64,000 nucleotides of DNA, taken from the NCBI GenBank assembly GCA_021234155.1, contig JAJEKV010000049.1, positions 8,842,036 through 8,906,035 on the forward strand. The letters run 5' to 3'. Shown here piece by piece: positions 40,666-51,731 of the stretch; within the stretch, counting starts at the first letter, position 1; every line of letters begins with the position of its first letter. The position numbers and the translations under genes are program-made. Source of the stretch: Isoetes taiwanensis. Its lineage: Eukaryota > Streptophyta > Lycopodiopsida > Isoetales > Isoetaceae. The notes under the pieces are model-generated. The model was given only the letters and a program-made list of their open reading frames with translations. It ran no database searches and was not told the origin of the DNA.

Positions 40666-42030
40666 ATCAACTATTCAAAAAATGTTGAATGCAATGATGG
40701 TAGAAGGCTTTCCAGCTAGTTGGCACGTAAACATGGTAGTATTAATTCATAAAACAGGAGATGCACTGGATCCGAGCGACTATAATATGTAGCACAATAA
40801 CAGGGGGTTCCAAGAGGATTTGATGTGGATGCATAAATTACGATCCTTGAGACCATAGACCATACCCCCCCCCCCCAAAAAAATATAGATTAAATAAACA
40901 AAATAAGCACGTTAGTTTGCTGGTTGCATTGGTTAAATTATTCTTATTAAGATTAGTAACGTGTGCCCGGCGTTGCCGGGCATAAGTACAAATATAAGCT
41001 AATACGGGTCATTTGATTGGATACAATTGGGCAAATTAGATATTGAAAGGTTTTGATTTTCTTTGAAAGTTAGAATTTACCATATGAGCGTTAGCTAATA
41101 TCGAATATGGAGAGAGATAGATAGATAGATAGATAGTAGTTTTAACGTCACGCCACTAGGCATCATCCAACTGGACATGTGACCACACACCACACTATAT
41201 TGCTCGGTTGGGCCCTGCCCCCAACCACCTTACATTGCGTCTGTTGGGATTTGACCCCCAACAGTACCGAGTGCGATTCTGGTTGGGCTATGTGAATTTT
41301 ATATTTAAGATTGATTATTTGTGAGATGGGATAGTACCACGTATTATTTGTTTGTGATATCAGTTATTCTTTAGTATGAAAATATGGAAAGAGAAGGTTG
41401 GGATATGAGAATGTGGAAAGAAAAGGTTGGGATATCTCGAGTGAACAACTTTGAGCTTGATGCTTTATGGGCTAAAATAGTTGTATTTAAATGTGTTGTC
41501 TGAGGAAAATGACAATGTTTTATGTCAGTTAAAATAAACTGAATCAATATAGTAATGGTTGCCAGGTGTTGTCAAGCTTTAGCAGCCCTGTCTCTAGAAC
41601 ATGTGGCTTCTCATACATAAGATCGGAATAAGTTTTAATCAACTTGATTTGTAGATAGATAACATCATACGTCGCTATATATGATCATGTTCTTGCCATG
41701 ATAGGAAAGCATGCACGTTTAAATGGCGATATAGTTACAATTATTTGCCATAGACGTTGCACTTATGTTCAAATATGGAGATATAACTTTGTCTAGACTT
41801 TTTCGTGGTTATGGATACAACCATGTAGATAATACCAACATTTCATGGGTTTCAATAAAGACACTTCGGCAAGACCCATTTAACAAAAGAGATTTCAGTG
41901 TTGGCATAATAGAACTACTATAGAAATTCAAGATATGAAGTTCATAATTCATCAAATACCAGACAAACATGGTCAATCTTTCATACTTCTTGGCCAAGGC
42001 TGTAGCTACAATATTCTCACATGAAGAATT
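40666..42030. other. non-coding stretch containing a Helitron 3' end
   Basis: No gene recognised. A C-run (about 40865-40876), a Helitron 3' terminus and a (GATA)n run (about 41112-41137) are present. Confidence 0.45.
40953..40982 (-). mobile_element. Helitron 3' terminus (copy 2)
   Basis: On the minus strand, hairpin TGCCCGGC-AAC-GCCGGGCA (40982-40964) is followed by CACGTTA and CTAA, and the next base is T. This is the same layout and spacer as 534-563. The element body would lie at higher coordinates. No Helitron protein is visible. Confidence 0.6.
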
Positions 42031-42490
42031 CTTAAGAAATCTATTTCTGTGCAGACACCTCTGTAGAGTGGTCAAAACCAGATGTAGAACGTCCCAAAGT
42101 CTAGATCTACCGCATTGCCGCAATAGGAATGCATAGCAACATTTTCAAAGAGCCACAGATGTAGGACCTTCCAAATGAAGAATCCTTAAGAAATCTATTT
42201 ATATGCAGACACCTCTGTAGAGTGGTTAAAACCAAATGTAGAACCTTCCAAAGTTTAGACCTATCGCATTGCCGCAATAGGAATGCATAACAACATTTTC
42301 AAAGAGCCACAAACGTAGGACCTTCCAAAGTCTAGACCTACTGCATTGCTGCAAGAGGAATGCATACCAAAATTTTCAAAGGGCCTATTTCTGTGCAGGA
42401 TCTTTGTAAGGCACTCAAAATAATTATGTCATAAAAACCTTTCAAATTTTTTGGCTTGTCACATTTCTGCAAGAGGAATGCACATCAACT
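42030..42490. repeat. diverged tandem repeat array
   Basis: Three to four imperfect copies share AGACACCTCTGTAGAGTGG, GTAGAACCTTCCAAAGT, GCATTGCCGCAATAGGAATG and CATTTTCAAAGAGCCACA. The full period is about 145 bp at first and shorter later. The array ends at the 5' border of LINE copy B. Confidence 0.75.
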
Positions 42491-42508
42491 ACAGTTCAAT
42501 CTAATATT

Positions 42509-45015
42509 ATGTCCTGCCGTGCATGGATCTATGCCCAGCTGCTTGAGCATGACCTGGTAGGACCACTGCAACTCCCCACACTTCAACAGCAATCTGCTGG
42601 GCTGACTCACCTGCTTCTGATAGCTGCTGAGAGATGCTTTGGGAGAGGCTGCTCACGGCGAACCTCGGGCGCTACCACCTTCACCCGCAACAGGTGGTTC
42701 GATGATGAGTGTCGAGAGCTCAAGCGCACACTCCGGCAAGTCACTGATCCCACCTCCCGCCCACAGGCCATCAGTCAATACCGCTCCTTCCTCAAGAACA
42801 AGAAAGCCAGCTACCCCGCAGAGCATCAGTAGCAGATGTTTGGTCTCCTGGATCGGCACCCCAAGACATTCTGGAGAAGGGTCTTGAGCAAGACTGCACA
42901 ACCCACAGGGAACATCACCTCGGAGCAATGGCTACAGTACTTGCAACAGCTTTACGACCCGTTCGGGGGCCGGACACCAGTCCCTCCACAGATAGGCATG
43001 GCTCTGGTCATCACAGAGGGGGATATCATCATGGCCCTACAACGTCTGGCTAATGGGACGGCAACAGATTTAGATGGCATGCAGGCGGAACTTCTGAAAT
43101 GGGCTGGGCCTCCACTGGTGCCTGTTCTCATGTCGTTATTCAACAAAGCATTGCAAGAAGGCTTCCCTCCACAGTGGACCACTAGTAGAGTTGTGCCCAT
43201 ATACAAGGCAGGGGACCCTCAATGCCCGGCCAACTATCGTACTATTATAGTCAGCTCTCTCTTTGCAAAACTGTTGGCTGTCATCCTTGAGCAGCGACTG
43301 ACAATATGGGCAGAGGAGGCAGATGTGCGAGCTCTCACACAGGCAGGTTTTTGGCCCAGGCATTCCACCATTGATCATATCTTCACTCTGCGCACATTGA
43401 TTGAGGATAGCAGGAATCATCGACAAAACCTGTACTGTTGTTTTGTGGATTTCGCAAAAGCTTTTGACACAGTACCCCGGGACAGGTTATGGGACAGACT
43501 GCGGCAGTTGAGGACTCCCCTTGACTTGCAGAATGCAGTGTATAAGTTGTACGAGGCATGCTCAGGTCGTATCACATCGTCAGGACAGCCGGTAATCAGT
43601 AGCATTGGAGTGCGTCAAGGTTGCCCCCTCTCCCTCACACTCTTTGGCCTGTACATTGATCAGCTGGAAGATTGGCTCTCTGAGCACGGAGGTGCGGGCG
43701 CCCATCTCATGCATCACACAATCCGGCAACTTATATATGCGGACGATGTCAACCTCCTGGCCTATACTCCAGAGGACATGCAACGTCACCTGGATGCTCT
43801 CGACACTTTTTGCCGATTCACCGGCATGCGAGTTAACTTGGCTAAAACTAGGGTGCTGCTAGTCTCATCATCCTGTCAGCCAAGGCTTTCCTCATTCACT
43901 TACCAGGGACAGGATGTAGAGGTGGCTCCGACTTACAAGTACTTGGGGATTGAGTTCTCTACTACCACCCATTGGATGCTGCCATCAGGTTGCGGGTCAC
44001 GGCAGGTTGGAAAGCACTCTATGCCATGCAGAACAACATCCACAAGGCAGAGTTGTATGCCTGGGGCCACCAGTCACACTTATTTCAGGCATTGGTCGAG
44101 CCGGTCCTTTTGATGGGGCAGAAGTATGGGGTCCGGTGATATCCCTCAACACCTGGAATGACCTCGAGCAGGTGCAGAAAGCCTTCTTGGCACAAGCCCT
44201 TGGGGTAAAGTCCACAGTTCCATACCAGATCCTACTCCAGGAGACAGGTTTTCTGCTCCTTCAATGGGCTGCATTGGAACGCCATATCATTTACTTCCAG
44301 AAGGTGGTCGCTATGCTGGGGTGTACAGGCAAACAGATGTGTACATGTAAGGACAAAGAAAGATCACAAGGCACTTAAGTCGTACCTAGATGCTACTTTT
44401 CTTTGCAAGCTCTGGGATGCAGATGCTCTGACGCACGTTAAGCTGGCACACTATCAGCAGCAAGTCAATCCTAGGCTCACGAGAGGCCCACACCAGTACT
44501 TATACACCCAGTTGCCCATGAAGAAGCACAGACTTATAGCTTCCATTCGCACGGGTGCACATCGCCTCCGTATTGAGAGAGGACGTTGGGCTCGGGAAGC
44601 ATGAGAGCAAAGGCTTTGCCAGTGTTGCCACCAGGGCGCCATTGAGGATGAATGTCATGCCCTCCATATTTGCCCAGCCTTTGCGCATATCAGAGAGCGG
44701 TATGTTCGATTACTAGTGCCTGGCCAACTGTTGCATGAGTTGTTGAATACGGCGTCAGTGGGTTTGTTGGGGTCATATCTCCAGGAGGTTATGGATGCAC
44801 GGACTCAGTTGTGTCTTCCGGGACGGCATTGAACTGTCCTACACAATTGTACAGCATGCCAGCAGACTTATTACTGCTAAGGTTTTTCTCTCGAAAACCC
44901 TTCGGGGTGGGGGTTTTTTAATCCTGCCAGTAATACGTTTGCTGCTCTCTTTTTTGTTTGGGTCCCATAGGCCAGTCGGTCTCCGTGGACGCTAAAAATC
45001 TATTCTATTCTATTT
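42509..45015 (+). mobile_element. LINE family 2, copy B (RT-containing, defective)
   Basis: A plus-strand frame from 42509 continues through a single in-frame TAG (42830-42832) to about 43985. RT motifs: ANYRTIIVSSLFAKLLAVIL, CCFVDFAKAFDTVPRDRLW, GVRQGCPLSLTLFGLYIDQL, LIYADDVNLLAYTPEDMQ and GMRVNLAKTRVLL. Then frame changes near 43985 and 44120 and a deletion near 44315 (relative to copy A) break the connection domain; WGPVISLNTWNDLEQVQKAF, the Cys/His end, a 3' hairpin (44868-44935) and a (TTCTA)n tail (about 44994-45015) follow. Endonuclease is missing (5' truncation). The Cys/His end resembles non-plant-L1 LINEs more than the L1-type element at 34.2 kb. Confidence 0.85.
44868..44935 (+). 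other. 3'-terminal hairpin of LINE copy B
   Basis: TTATTACTG (44868-44876) pairs with CAGTAATA (44928-44935). The interior holds GGTTTTTC, CTCGAAAACCC and a G-run plus TTTTTTAATCC. Copies A and C and the 15.4 kb sequence carry the same design. It probably serves as the recognition structure for target-primed reverse transcription. Confidence 0.6.
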
Positions 45016-45017
45016 AT

Positions 45018-46537
45018 AAGAATCAATCAATTTCATGCAGAGCTACTGATTTCCGTTTACATCTGTAACAGCAAGGATGTCCAGTCTTATCTGAAAGTAA
45101 AATGCTTTAATCCAACCAAAAATTTAAGAAGTATTTGTACAAAAAGCATTATGCTGTGATTGGGAAAGGGAAATCTGCTTCTAGCAGGCTTATCTAGTAC
45201 TTGATTGCAAATTTTCAAAATTTAAAACAATTGTCCATTCTCATTTCTTACACTTTTTGAAGTCAATACATAAAAAGAATGGGAAGGAGGTAAATGCTCA
45301 TACTATTCATGCATATTAGTAATATGTTCAAGTAATATCCAAGAGCACATATTAAATTTAATGAGAAATGCATCAATATACTTTACATGCTTTACAGGTT
45401 TTGCACTTGTAGACACGGGAGATACTGACCTTATTTGTTTCTAAGCCCCACTTTACTGGCATCTACAAAGGTAAATATGAAAGAATCATTTCTGTGCACC
45501 TGTTGCGCAAAGGAAGTTCGCAGTCATGCTCCTATGGCATCATGAGACCTGAGACATGTTTTTGCTGCCATGGACTTCTTGATGACATATAATAATAGTC
45601 CAGCAAAATCCGAATCGAAATGGAGCAAACAACCCAGTAAATTCCAAAACAGCAGAAAGTGTTAATGAGGCCCAAGATATTTTCATGGCATGAATCTATA
45701 TTCCTTTTCTAGTGTTGAGTCTCTACTTGTCAAGACACGAAGAGATAAAATACACACTGCTGCTCCAATGAATCCATTGTCCTTGCAATTAGACAACAGC
45801 AAGCAAAAGATGAAATTGTCATATGACCTCAAGAAGCCAAGCTGCATGTCTAATCCTATTTTGATCCTTTGTTGCTAGAGCCCAAGAAAAGATAGGACAA
45901 CAAAGAAAACAAACTATCTGCACATTCTATAATACCTATATTTGTCAGATAATATTGCCCTCAAAGCATGAATGCTTTCTTTTCTAGTTTGAAGGTACAC
46001 AAAAACTTGCACATCAATCAGAGATATTATTAGACCATATTCAGTGAAAAGAAATGCAGAATATAGATTTGAGAATCACAAAACAAAAACCAAAAGAAAT
46101 GTAATGCTAAGGCAGAGCCTTATGAGACAACAATGAAGAAAATCGAAATGAGGAATCGTACCTATAATTATCATGTTTTTTGTCAAGTCTTTGGCTGGCT
46201 TGCATTGTCTGAAGCTTCTACACTTGTGGCACCTGAATCTGTGCAAGCACCATCTCTATGCTTAAAAGTATGTTCCGGTTTCTCTGGCCCTTCTTAGATG
46301 TTATGCTCCTGGACAGATTGTGCAAAAAAATTAGAAAGGGCTTAGTATTAATCTGGTCCGTACATAAGGAACTCAAGAAGATGTGTCTTTAGGGGAATCC
46401 TCGACCACTCCATCGCAGGTCACATATGCCCAGATATTAAGCGAGCAGCCTCACCATCGCAAAAAAAAAAGGTCGAGCAATGAAGGCTTAGACTCAACTA
46501 CTACTGTATAGTTCCACGCAGAAGCATAATCTAGCGA
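45018..46537. other. non-coding stretch, no gene recognised
   Basis: Nothing recognisable. Open frames are short and the composition is AT-rich. Confidence 0.45.
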
Positions 46538-46554
46538 TTATCCATGCATGTAGA

Positions 46555-46780
46555 CTGAAAAAGGCCTTACCTGAAGGATTTTGAAGCAGATAATCTTTAT
46601 TTCGACTAATGCGAACCCATGAAACTCTTTCGAAGACGGAAGTCTGCATGATCTGATGCAGAATATGAAAATATCGGCCATGCCATCAATTCTTGCTAGA
46701 TTTGTGGAGAGAAATCTCCTTTCCTGGATATGCATGCCGAGATCTTCCGACAGATGAAGAAGATCTAGCCGTCTCCTCAC
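46555..46780 (-). other. possible first exon, unrecognised
   Basis: A minus-strand open frame (RRRLDLLHLSEDLGMHIQER...) ends in CTTCAG followed by GTAAGG, a good splice donor. The frame lacks an in-frame ATG at its very start (GTG at 46780); the first ATG is about 14 codons in. No downstream exon was found on this strand. Weak support. Confidence 0.25.
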
Positions 46781-47876
46781 ACGTGAAGAAAAGCAATCCG
46801 AACCCTCGAACCCTTAATTTTTAGTCCAGTAGTTCTTTTTTTGTTCATCTCATTTTTGGTTCATCTGGAAAAAATTCCGGCAAACAAAAAAACCCCAAAC
46901 CATAGCAAAATAACCTAAAGAAAAAATCTAAAAAGTTTTTGGGGTGTCAGAAAAACCAAATTTAAACAATAGATATCGATATCTTTTGGTAGAGGTTCGA
47001 GTCTTCGCATCCCAAATTCTAAAATGTTAGGCGAACCCGTATAGAAATGAGTCCTGGTATTTCATATTCCAAAACCTTAGGAGAACATGTATTCCATATT
47101 TCAAAATCATAGGCGTCCCCAGTCATAAATAACCATAATTGAAACAAGAGGCACCCAGAAGCCCCAACATACAATCTAGGCCATAGGATAGACAGATCCG
47201 ACGATTGAGATAGCCCAAGTGTGAAGAGTATTCATGTCATATTCCCATGGTAAACGAAGTCGTGTTAGTATATATATCTACACTAGTATGACATATGGAG
47301 CCAGCATCGATTGACACAGCATGAGCCATGTAAGCACTACTCCACTCGCCTCCGATCAAAGCCTTCAACAATTGTATAAGGAAGTTACGTAGACTTATAG
47401 GATAAAAAGATATAGAAAGGCTTTTGCACAAGAATCTGTAATGTTGCGCTTATGGAGAAACCACCGCTACCCTTAATATCTGTTCAGTAGACATGATAGT
47501 CAAATTCCTCTTCTCTAAAATTCAGCGTTTCATGGTCGTTGTGACAAGACGGCAGCTAGTTTCTGAAAATGGTTGCAGATGTTAACTTTTGATCTCGTTA
47601 TCCAAAGTTGGCTCTAGTTACTACTCTTTGCTGCTGCTATCCGGCCATTGGCAGATACTAGGCCGACAACGGCTTATAATAATCCATCAATGCATGTTGC
47701 AAGTAGAATAGACTTCCTCTATATACTAGAGTTGTTCCCTCTATGGGGTCGGTGATTCACCTTCCTATAATATAGTCGTTGCCCTTTTGAACAAGACAAC
47801 TGGTCCTCTCTTAATTAATTAGTATTCGATGCACCCTTCTTTATGTTACAAAGGTCATTTTATATTTGTCACTTCC
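46781..47876. other. non-coding stretch, no gene recognised
   Basis: Nothing recognisable; only scattered short open frames. Confidence 0.45.
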
Positions 47877-47985
47877 CCTTCTTTTTGGGTTGCCCCTAAG
47901 GGGGCAAACCCTTGTTGAGGTGGGTTTTTAGCATATCCTAAGGATATGCTGGTATATGCCTGATATATTCTGAAAACTGCTCCAA
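47877..47985 (-). repeat. dispersed hairpin-rich repeat family 1, copy B
   Basis: Inverted counterpart of 10075-10190: GGGTTGCCCCTAAGGGGGCA hairpin, then CATATCCTAAGGATATG palindrome. Divergence of roughly one base in six indicates an old dispersed family. Confidence 0.6.
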
Positions 47986-48473
47986 ACCTTCTAGGGCCCT
48001 TAAACTCTCGGTCACCCTCGTTAGTGGGCGAGGCTCTTCTTACCGTGTAACCGGTAGCTAGAATAGGATGCCGGCATTGCAAGAATTGCATTCCAGATCT
48101 CCATTAATCCCTCAGAGCTCGAGCTGCATGCCAGAGCTCGAGCAAGAACCCTGTTCTTTGCTTGGTTCTGTGAACGAAGCCTTATTTTTTGCAAGGTTTC
48201 TGATCGGCTTGAGTGTCTCTGCTTAGGCTTTGCTTGTTCGCAGACAGGGAGGCGGCATCATCCTTGTGTTTATCGGGACAGAGGCCAACGTCAAATTTTA
48301 TAGAAAAGAATTCTAAGGATGTGAGCAAATCTGCTTGGCCCAAATACGCGTCCATTCCTTTTATTCTAGTGCCGATCTTAGAGGCATGTCACATGGCTTT
48401 GCAAATTTAAATGCTGCACGTTTGAAAAAATTGGCAGATCAAAAGGGGAGACGATCTAAAGGAGCTGGATATG

Positions 48474-49096
48474 TTTATGTGGAGCTCCGCCAGATCTCCT
48501 ATTTCTGATGTGTTCGGAAGTACAGAATGTATTGCAAGCAATGCTTCCAGGCCCGAGTTTGATAAGGATGTTCATCTTAATGTTGTGCCCTATGACGAAC
48601 CCATTTCTCATTCAGGTTACTTTTTTTTATCTTCTTTGTCGTTTCTCGCATTTGCCTCCAAAAATCTTCCTGTTTCTGTTTAAATTATTTCCGATAATGG
48701 GCAACTAGGGTTCAGCAAATTCTAGGGGCGGGTCTGTGAGTTGCAAGGCGTGATCTAGCTTGGTGCAAAAGCAGAGCTTCTTATTTATGGTTTGAATTCC
48801 GATCAACATTCTAGTCATTTTGAGATGATACAAGATGAAGCTTTCAGTGCAGATCAAATGACTTTTGGGATCTTGCAGAGTGCTTTCTTCTTCAGGTCAT
48901 TCAAGTTTCTTTGCTAGCACTGCAATATATTTATTGTTTCCTTGTTGAATTTTACATTTTTTAGTGATTGTCCATAGGCAATTATGAATTACACACATGA
49001 GGGCGGTTATGCCTGCACTGTTGCATGCCCCCAAATCCACGCCTGGGTTCGCAAGCTGCAGAGCCTTAATGCTTCCATGCAAGAGACCGCTGCTTA
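48474..49096 (+). other. putative exons of an unrecognised plus-strand gene
   Basis: Three open blocks look spliced. Block 48474-48617 (FMWSSARSPISDVFGSTE..., ending CATTCAG|GTTACT). Block about 48790-48890 (NSDQHSSHFEMIQDEAFS, MTFGILQSAF). Block about 48976-49096 after TCCATAG (MNYTHEGGYACTVACPQI, then HAWVRKLQSLNASMQETAA and a stop). The last block reads like real protein. I could not establish phase-consistent joins for all three, nor name the family. Confidence 0.35.
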
Positions 49097-49936
49097 GAAG
49101 TTAAACCGCCGCACCTAAAACTAGCTTGAGATCTCTTTTCCATAGTTTCGAAAAACAAGATTTTCTCAATGGTGGTCCCGTTAAACTTTTCTCCATTTCA
49201 CAGTTAAATTTTTCAAAGGCGACCACCAAGCTACACAATGCCACCAAAAATCTCTCTCTATCACAAAATCGCCCGATCGCAAAATCTTGAATCTTTGCAT
49301 GTAAGAATACTACCCTTTCGAATGGGTTTTTGCTTTAGAAGTTCGTTTTGAGTCTCCATGTTAATAAAAAATAAGGTTTTGGACATTGATTTCTGGTTTC
49401 CCCTTCCTTAACATTAACTTGCTATGTAGTGATGCTCGCTCCTGCGCTCTTTTCTCTCAGGGCTTACCGGCGGATTTGTTAAGCATTGTAGAAGTCAAGC
49501 ATTTGTTACGTTGAAGTCTTTATTCAACAGATTACATTTATCTCTTTTGCAGTCTTTATCTGCTTAGGGTGTTTTTGGTGTGTAGCTGGTTGCGTAGTGA
49601 GAGAAGGTGAGAGCCTTCAATTTCTAGATGATGTTCAGAATAAACCTCTGGAAATGAATATGATAGAGCATGTTTCCGTTCTTTCTCTATTGATGACAAG
49701 GATATGGATTTTCTGCCGGGCTGCCTTTTCTGCCTGCATCATGCTCAAGCATATCATTCATATGTTCCTCTTCACTGTATGCTTCTCCGATTTTTGTTAT
49801 TACACAAATATTTCTTTAATTGTGCTCTTTATTTAGAATGGAGAAGAAGGATTGGCATCACTGCTTAAATTTTCAACTTGTTTGAGGTAGGTTGGGTTCT
49901 TTTTTGGATAAATTGTTTCCTTCTTTTGTTTGTTCT
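49097..49936. other. non-coding stretch, no gene recognised
   Basis: No assignable coding sequence. A 79-codon open frame (49597-49836) has no known domain. Confidence 0.4.
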
Positions 49937-49937
49937 A

Positions 49938-50229
49938 GGATAAGGCAGGATACAAACGCAATGAGATCTGCGAAAATGAAGAGAGCTTCAGAAAGAACCA
50001 TTTCAAAGCACAATTACTGGAATGGGCTAAGATTGCACGGTGGAAAGAGAGCATGTTGTTGTCCAACAAAGACATTGGAGTGACAAGATTCTTGACTGAG
50101 AAGAGGGCAGATTTTAGTAGTATGCAAGCTCCAAACAAACAATCTGCTGCAAACGTCATAGAAGTGACTGATCCAGCCAACGTGGATATTGAAGATGACA
50201 ACAACGATGATGAGACGTCCCTCAATCAG
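49938..50229 (+). other. putative internal exon, unrecognised acidic protein
   Basis: After TTCTAG a continuous plus frame of about 97 codons reads DKAGYKRNEICENEESF, then HFKAQLLEWAKIARWKESML, DIGVTRFLTEKRADFSSM and an acidic tail (DIEDDNNDDETSLNQ), and ends at CAG|GTTTTT. Hydrophilic, no cysteines beyond one, no motif I recognise. It may belong with the 48.5-49.1 kb exons, but that is a guess. Confidence 0.35.
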
Positions 50230-51318
50230 GTTTTTCATAAGCTGCAATTTATCTAAGAATGCACTTTAGAAATGCATGCTAGAATTCTCTTTTGCCGCAA
50301 AATGTATCTAGTTAATCCATCTAGTCAAGCTGTGTTTTAATGCTATTCTTGTGCTATTTCTGTGTTGTTTCTCTGGATGTACTTCTCCTAATCTCAGATT
50401 CTGTCTAACTCTTATAATCTTAGGCATAAAGCTGTGATAGCAAGGAGTACTTAGCATGCACTGTTGACATTGCGTCATTAGAGAAAAAAAAGGGTCATCT
50501 TTGCATCCCACTTCTAAATTTGAAAATTCCACATCAGCTTTTCCTTTGCTCTAGTAAGAAGCAAATTGTGTGTCAAAAAGACATGTCAACATGGCATCGT
50601 ATCGAGCTTAAAATCTCCTACAAGACACTCTAAAATTTGCTAAAGATACTTCAAATTTGAAATTTTCTTTTTGGGCCTTTTTTGAGCTTCTATCATTTAT
50701 TTCAGTTGTTTCGGGGAAAATCAAAACCTAGTCCAACCTCGAAGTTTTGACCATGGAGATTTTCGTAGTTGCCACAGTAGATATCGGCTTGGTTTGGAGC
50801 AACATCAAAATTGATCAGAAGAGAGCAGTCTGGTTTAGGTTCTTTGCAACAGAGGTGAGTTTTGATTTTATAGCTTTGCTTTGTAGTCTACTCTGGAATT
50901 GATTTATTTGTCTTGCAAATGCCAAGGTCTGGAGCAAAGACAGTAGTTTGTGCAATAAGAAGATTGATGAAGATGAATGGAAAGAGCTTCATGTCTCATT
51001 TGGATCTTGGATAACTATGATGCCTAAAACTTTCGATTATCATGGGAAGAGAGATTTTGGTTTGTCAGGTTCAATCCCTGAAGCCCTCATTTAGGTTGTT
51101 CAAAAATGTCCTTTGGGTCTACATGTCTATTACTGTTACTTGATTCTTTTAAATAGGTATACTTGTGCATCCAATAGGCAATTAGAGTTGCTTTCTTCGA
51201 CAATGATGGATCACAGATGTTTGAGATACAGATGTGATCTCACTTCTCATTGTTTTGATAAGGAACAAGTTGTGCCAGAGTCAGCTGCAGCATCTGAAGG
51301 TAGAACTGCATTAGAAAT
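50230..51318. other. non-coding stretch, no gene recognised
   Basis: Nothing assignable. The 3' part (51113-51318) may contain decayed sequence of the ARM-repeat pseudogene. Confidence 0.4.
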
Positions 51319-51731
51319 GTGACCGATGAGATTCTTACACTGGTTGAAGTACTCGAGGATGGTTCATTTCAAAGCAGAGACTGTGCAATGGGAATTTTGC
51401 TTGCCCTGTGTAAGAGTACTAGATGCATGTACAAGAGAGCGATACATGAACAGGGTGCAATTCCTGGGCTTTTAGAGCTTACTGCACAGGGCAGTCCAAG
51501 AGCTTGGCAATGATCCCATGCATTGCTTGAATTGCAGTTCTAGAGCTTATTGTGCAGGGCAGTCCAAGGGCTCAGCAACAGGCCCATGTATTGAATGAAT
51601 TGCTTAGGGATTCAACCTCAAAATCATTTAGTGAAAGCAATCTGTCCATGATTTTTAACAATATGTTGCATATCACTAAAGATGCTATAGTCAAAGTCCA
51701 AAAGGTATACTTGCAGAGATGGTGCAATTAA
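51319..51731 (+). pseudogene. ARM-repeat protein C-terminal fragment
   Basis: The plus strand reads LTLVEVLEDGSFQSRDCAMG, ILLALCKSTRCMYKRAIHEQ, GAIPGLLELTAQGSPRAW and stop. After a 69-base tandem duplication it resumes as LELIVQGSPRAQQQAHVLNE and LLRDSTSKS. This matches the C-terminal ARM repeats of plant ARM/U-box-like proteins (LLELTVQGTPKAQ...LLRDSP pattern), which mediate protein-protein contacts. The TGA and the duplication (51473-51605) break the frame. No U-box or N-terminal repeats are seen. Confidence 0.6.

Noticed and set aside
42653-43426. Minus-strand frames within LINE copy B
   Set aside because: Antisense shadows of the plus-strand reverse transcriptase frame.
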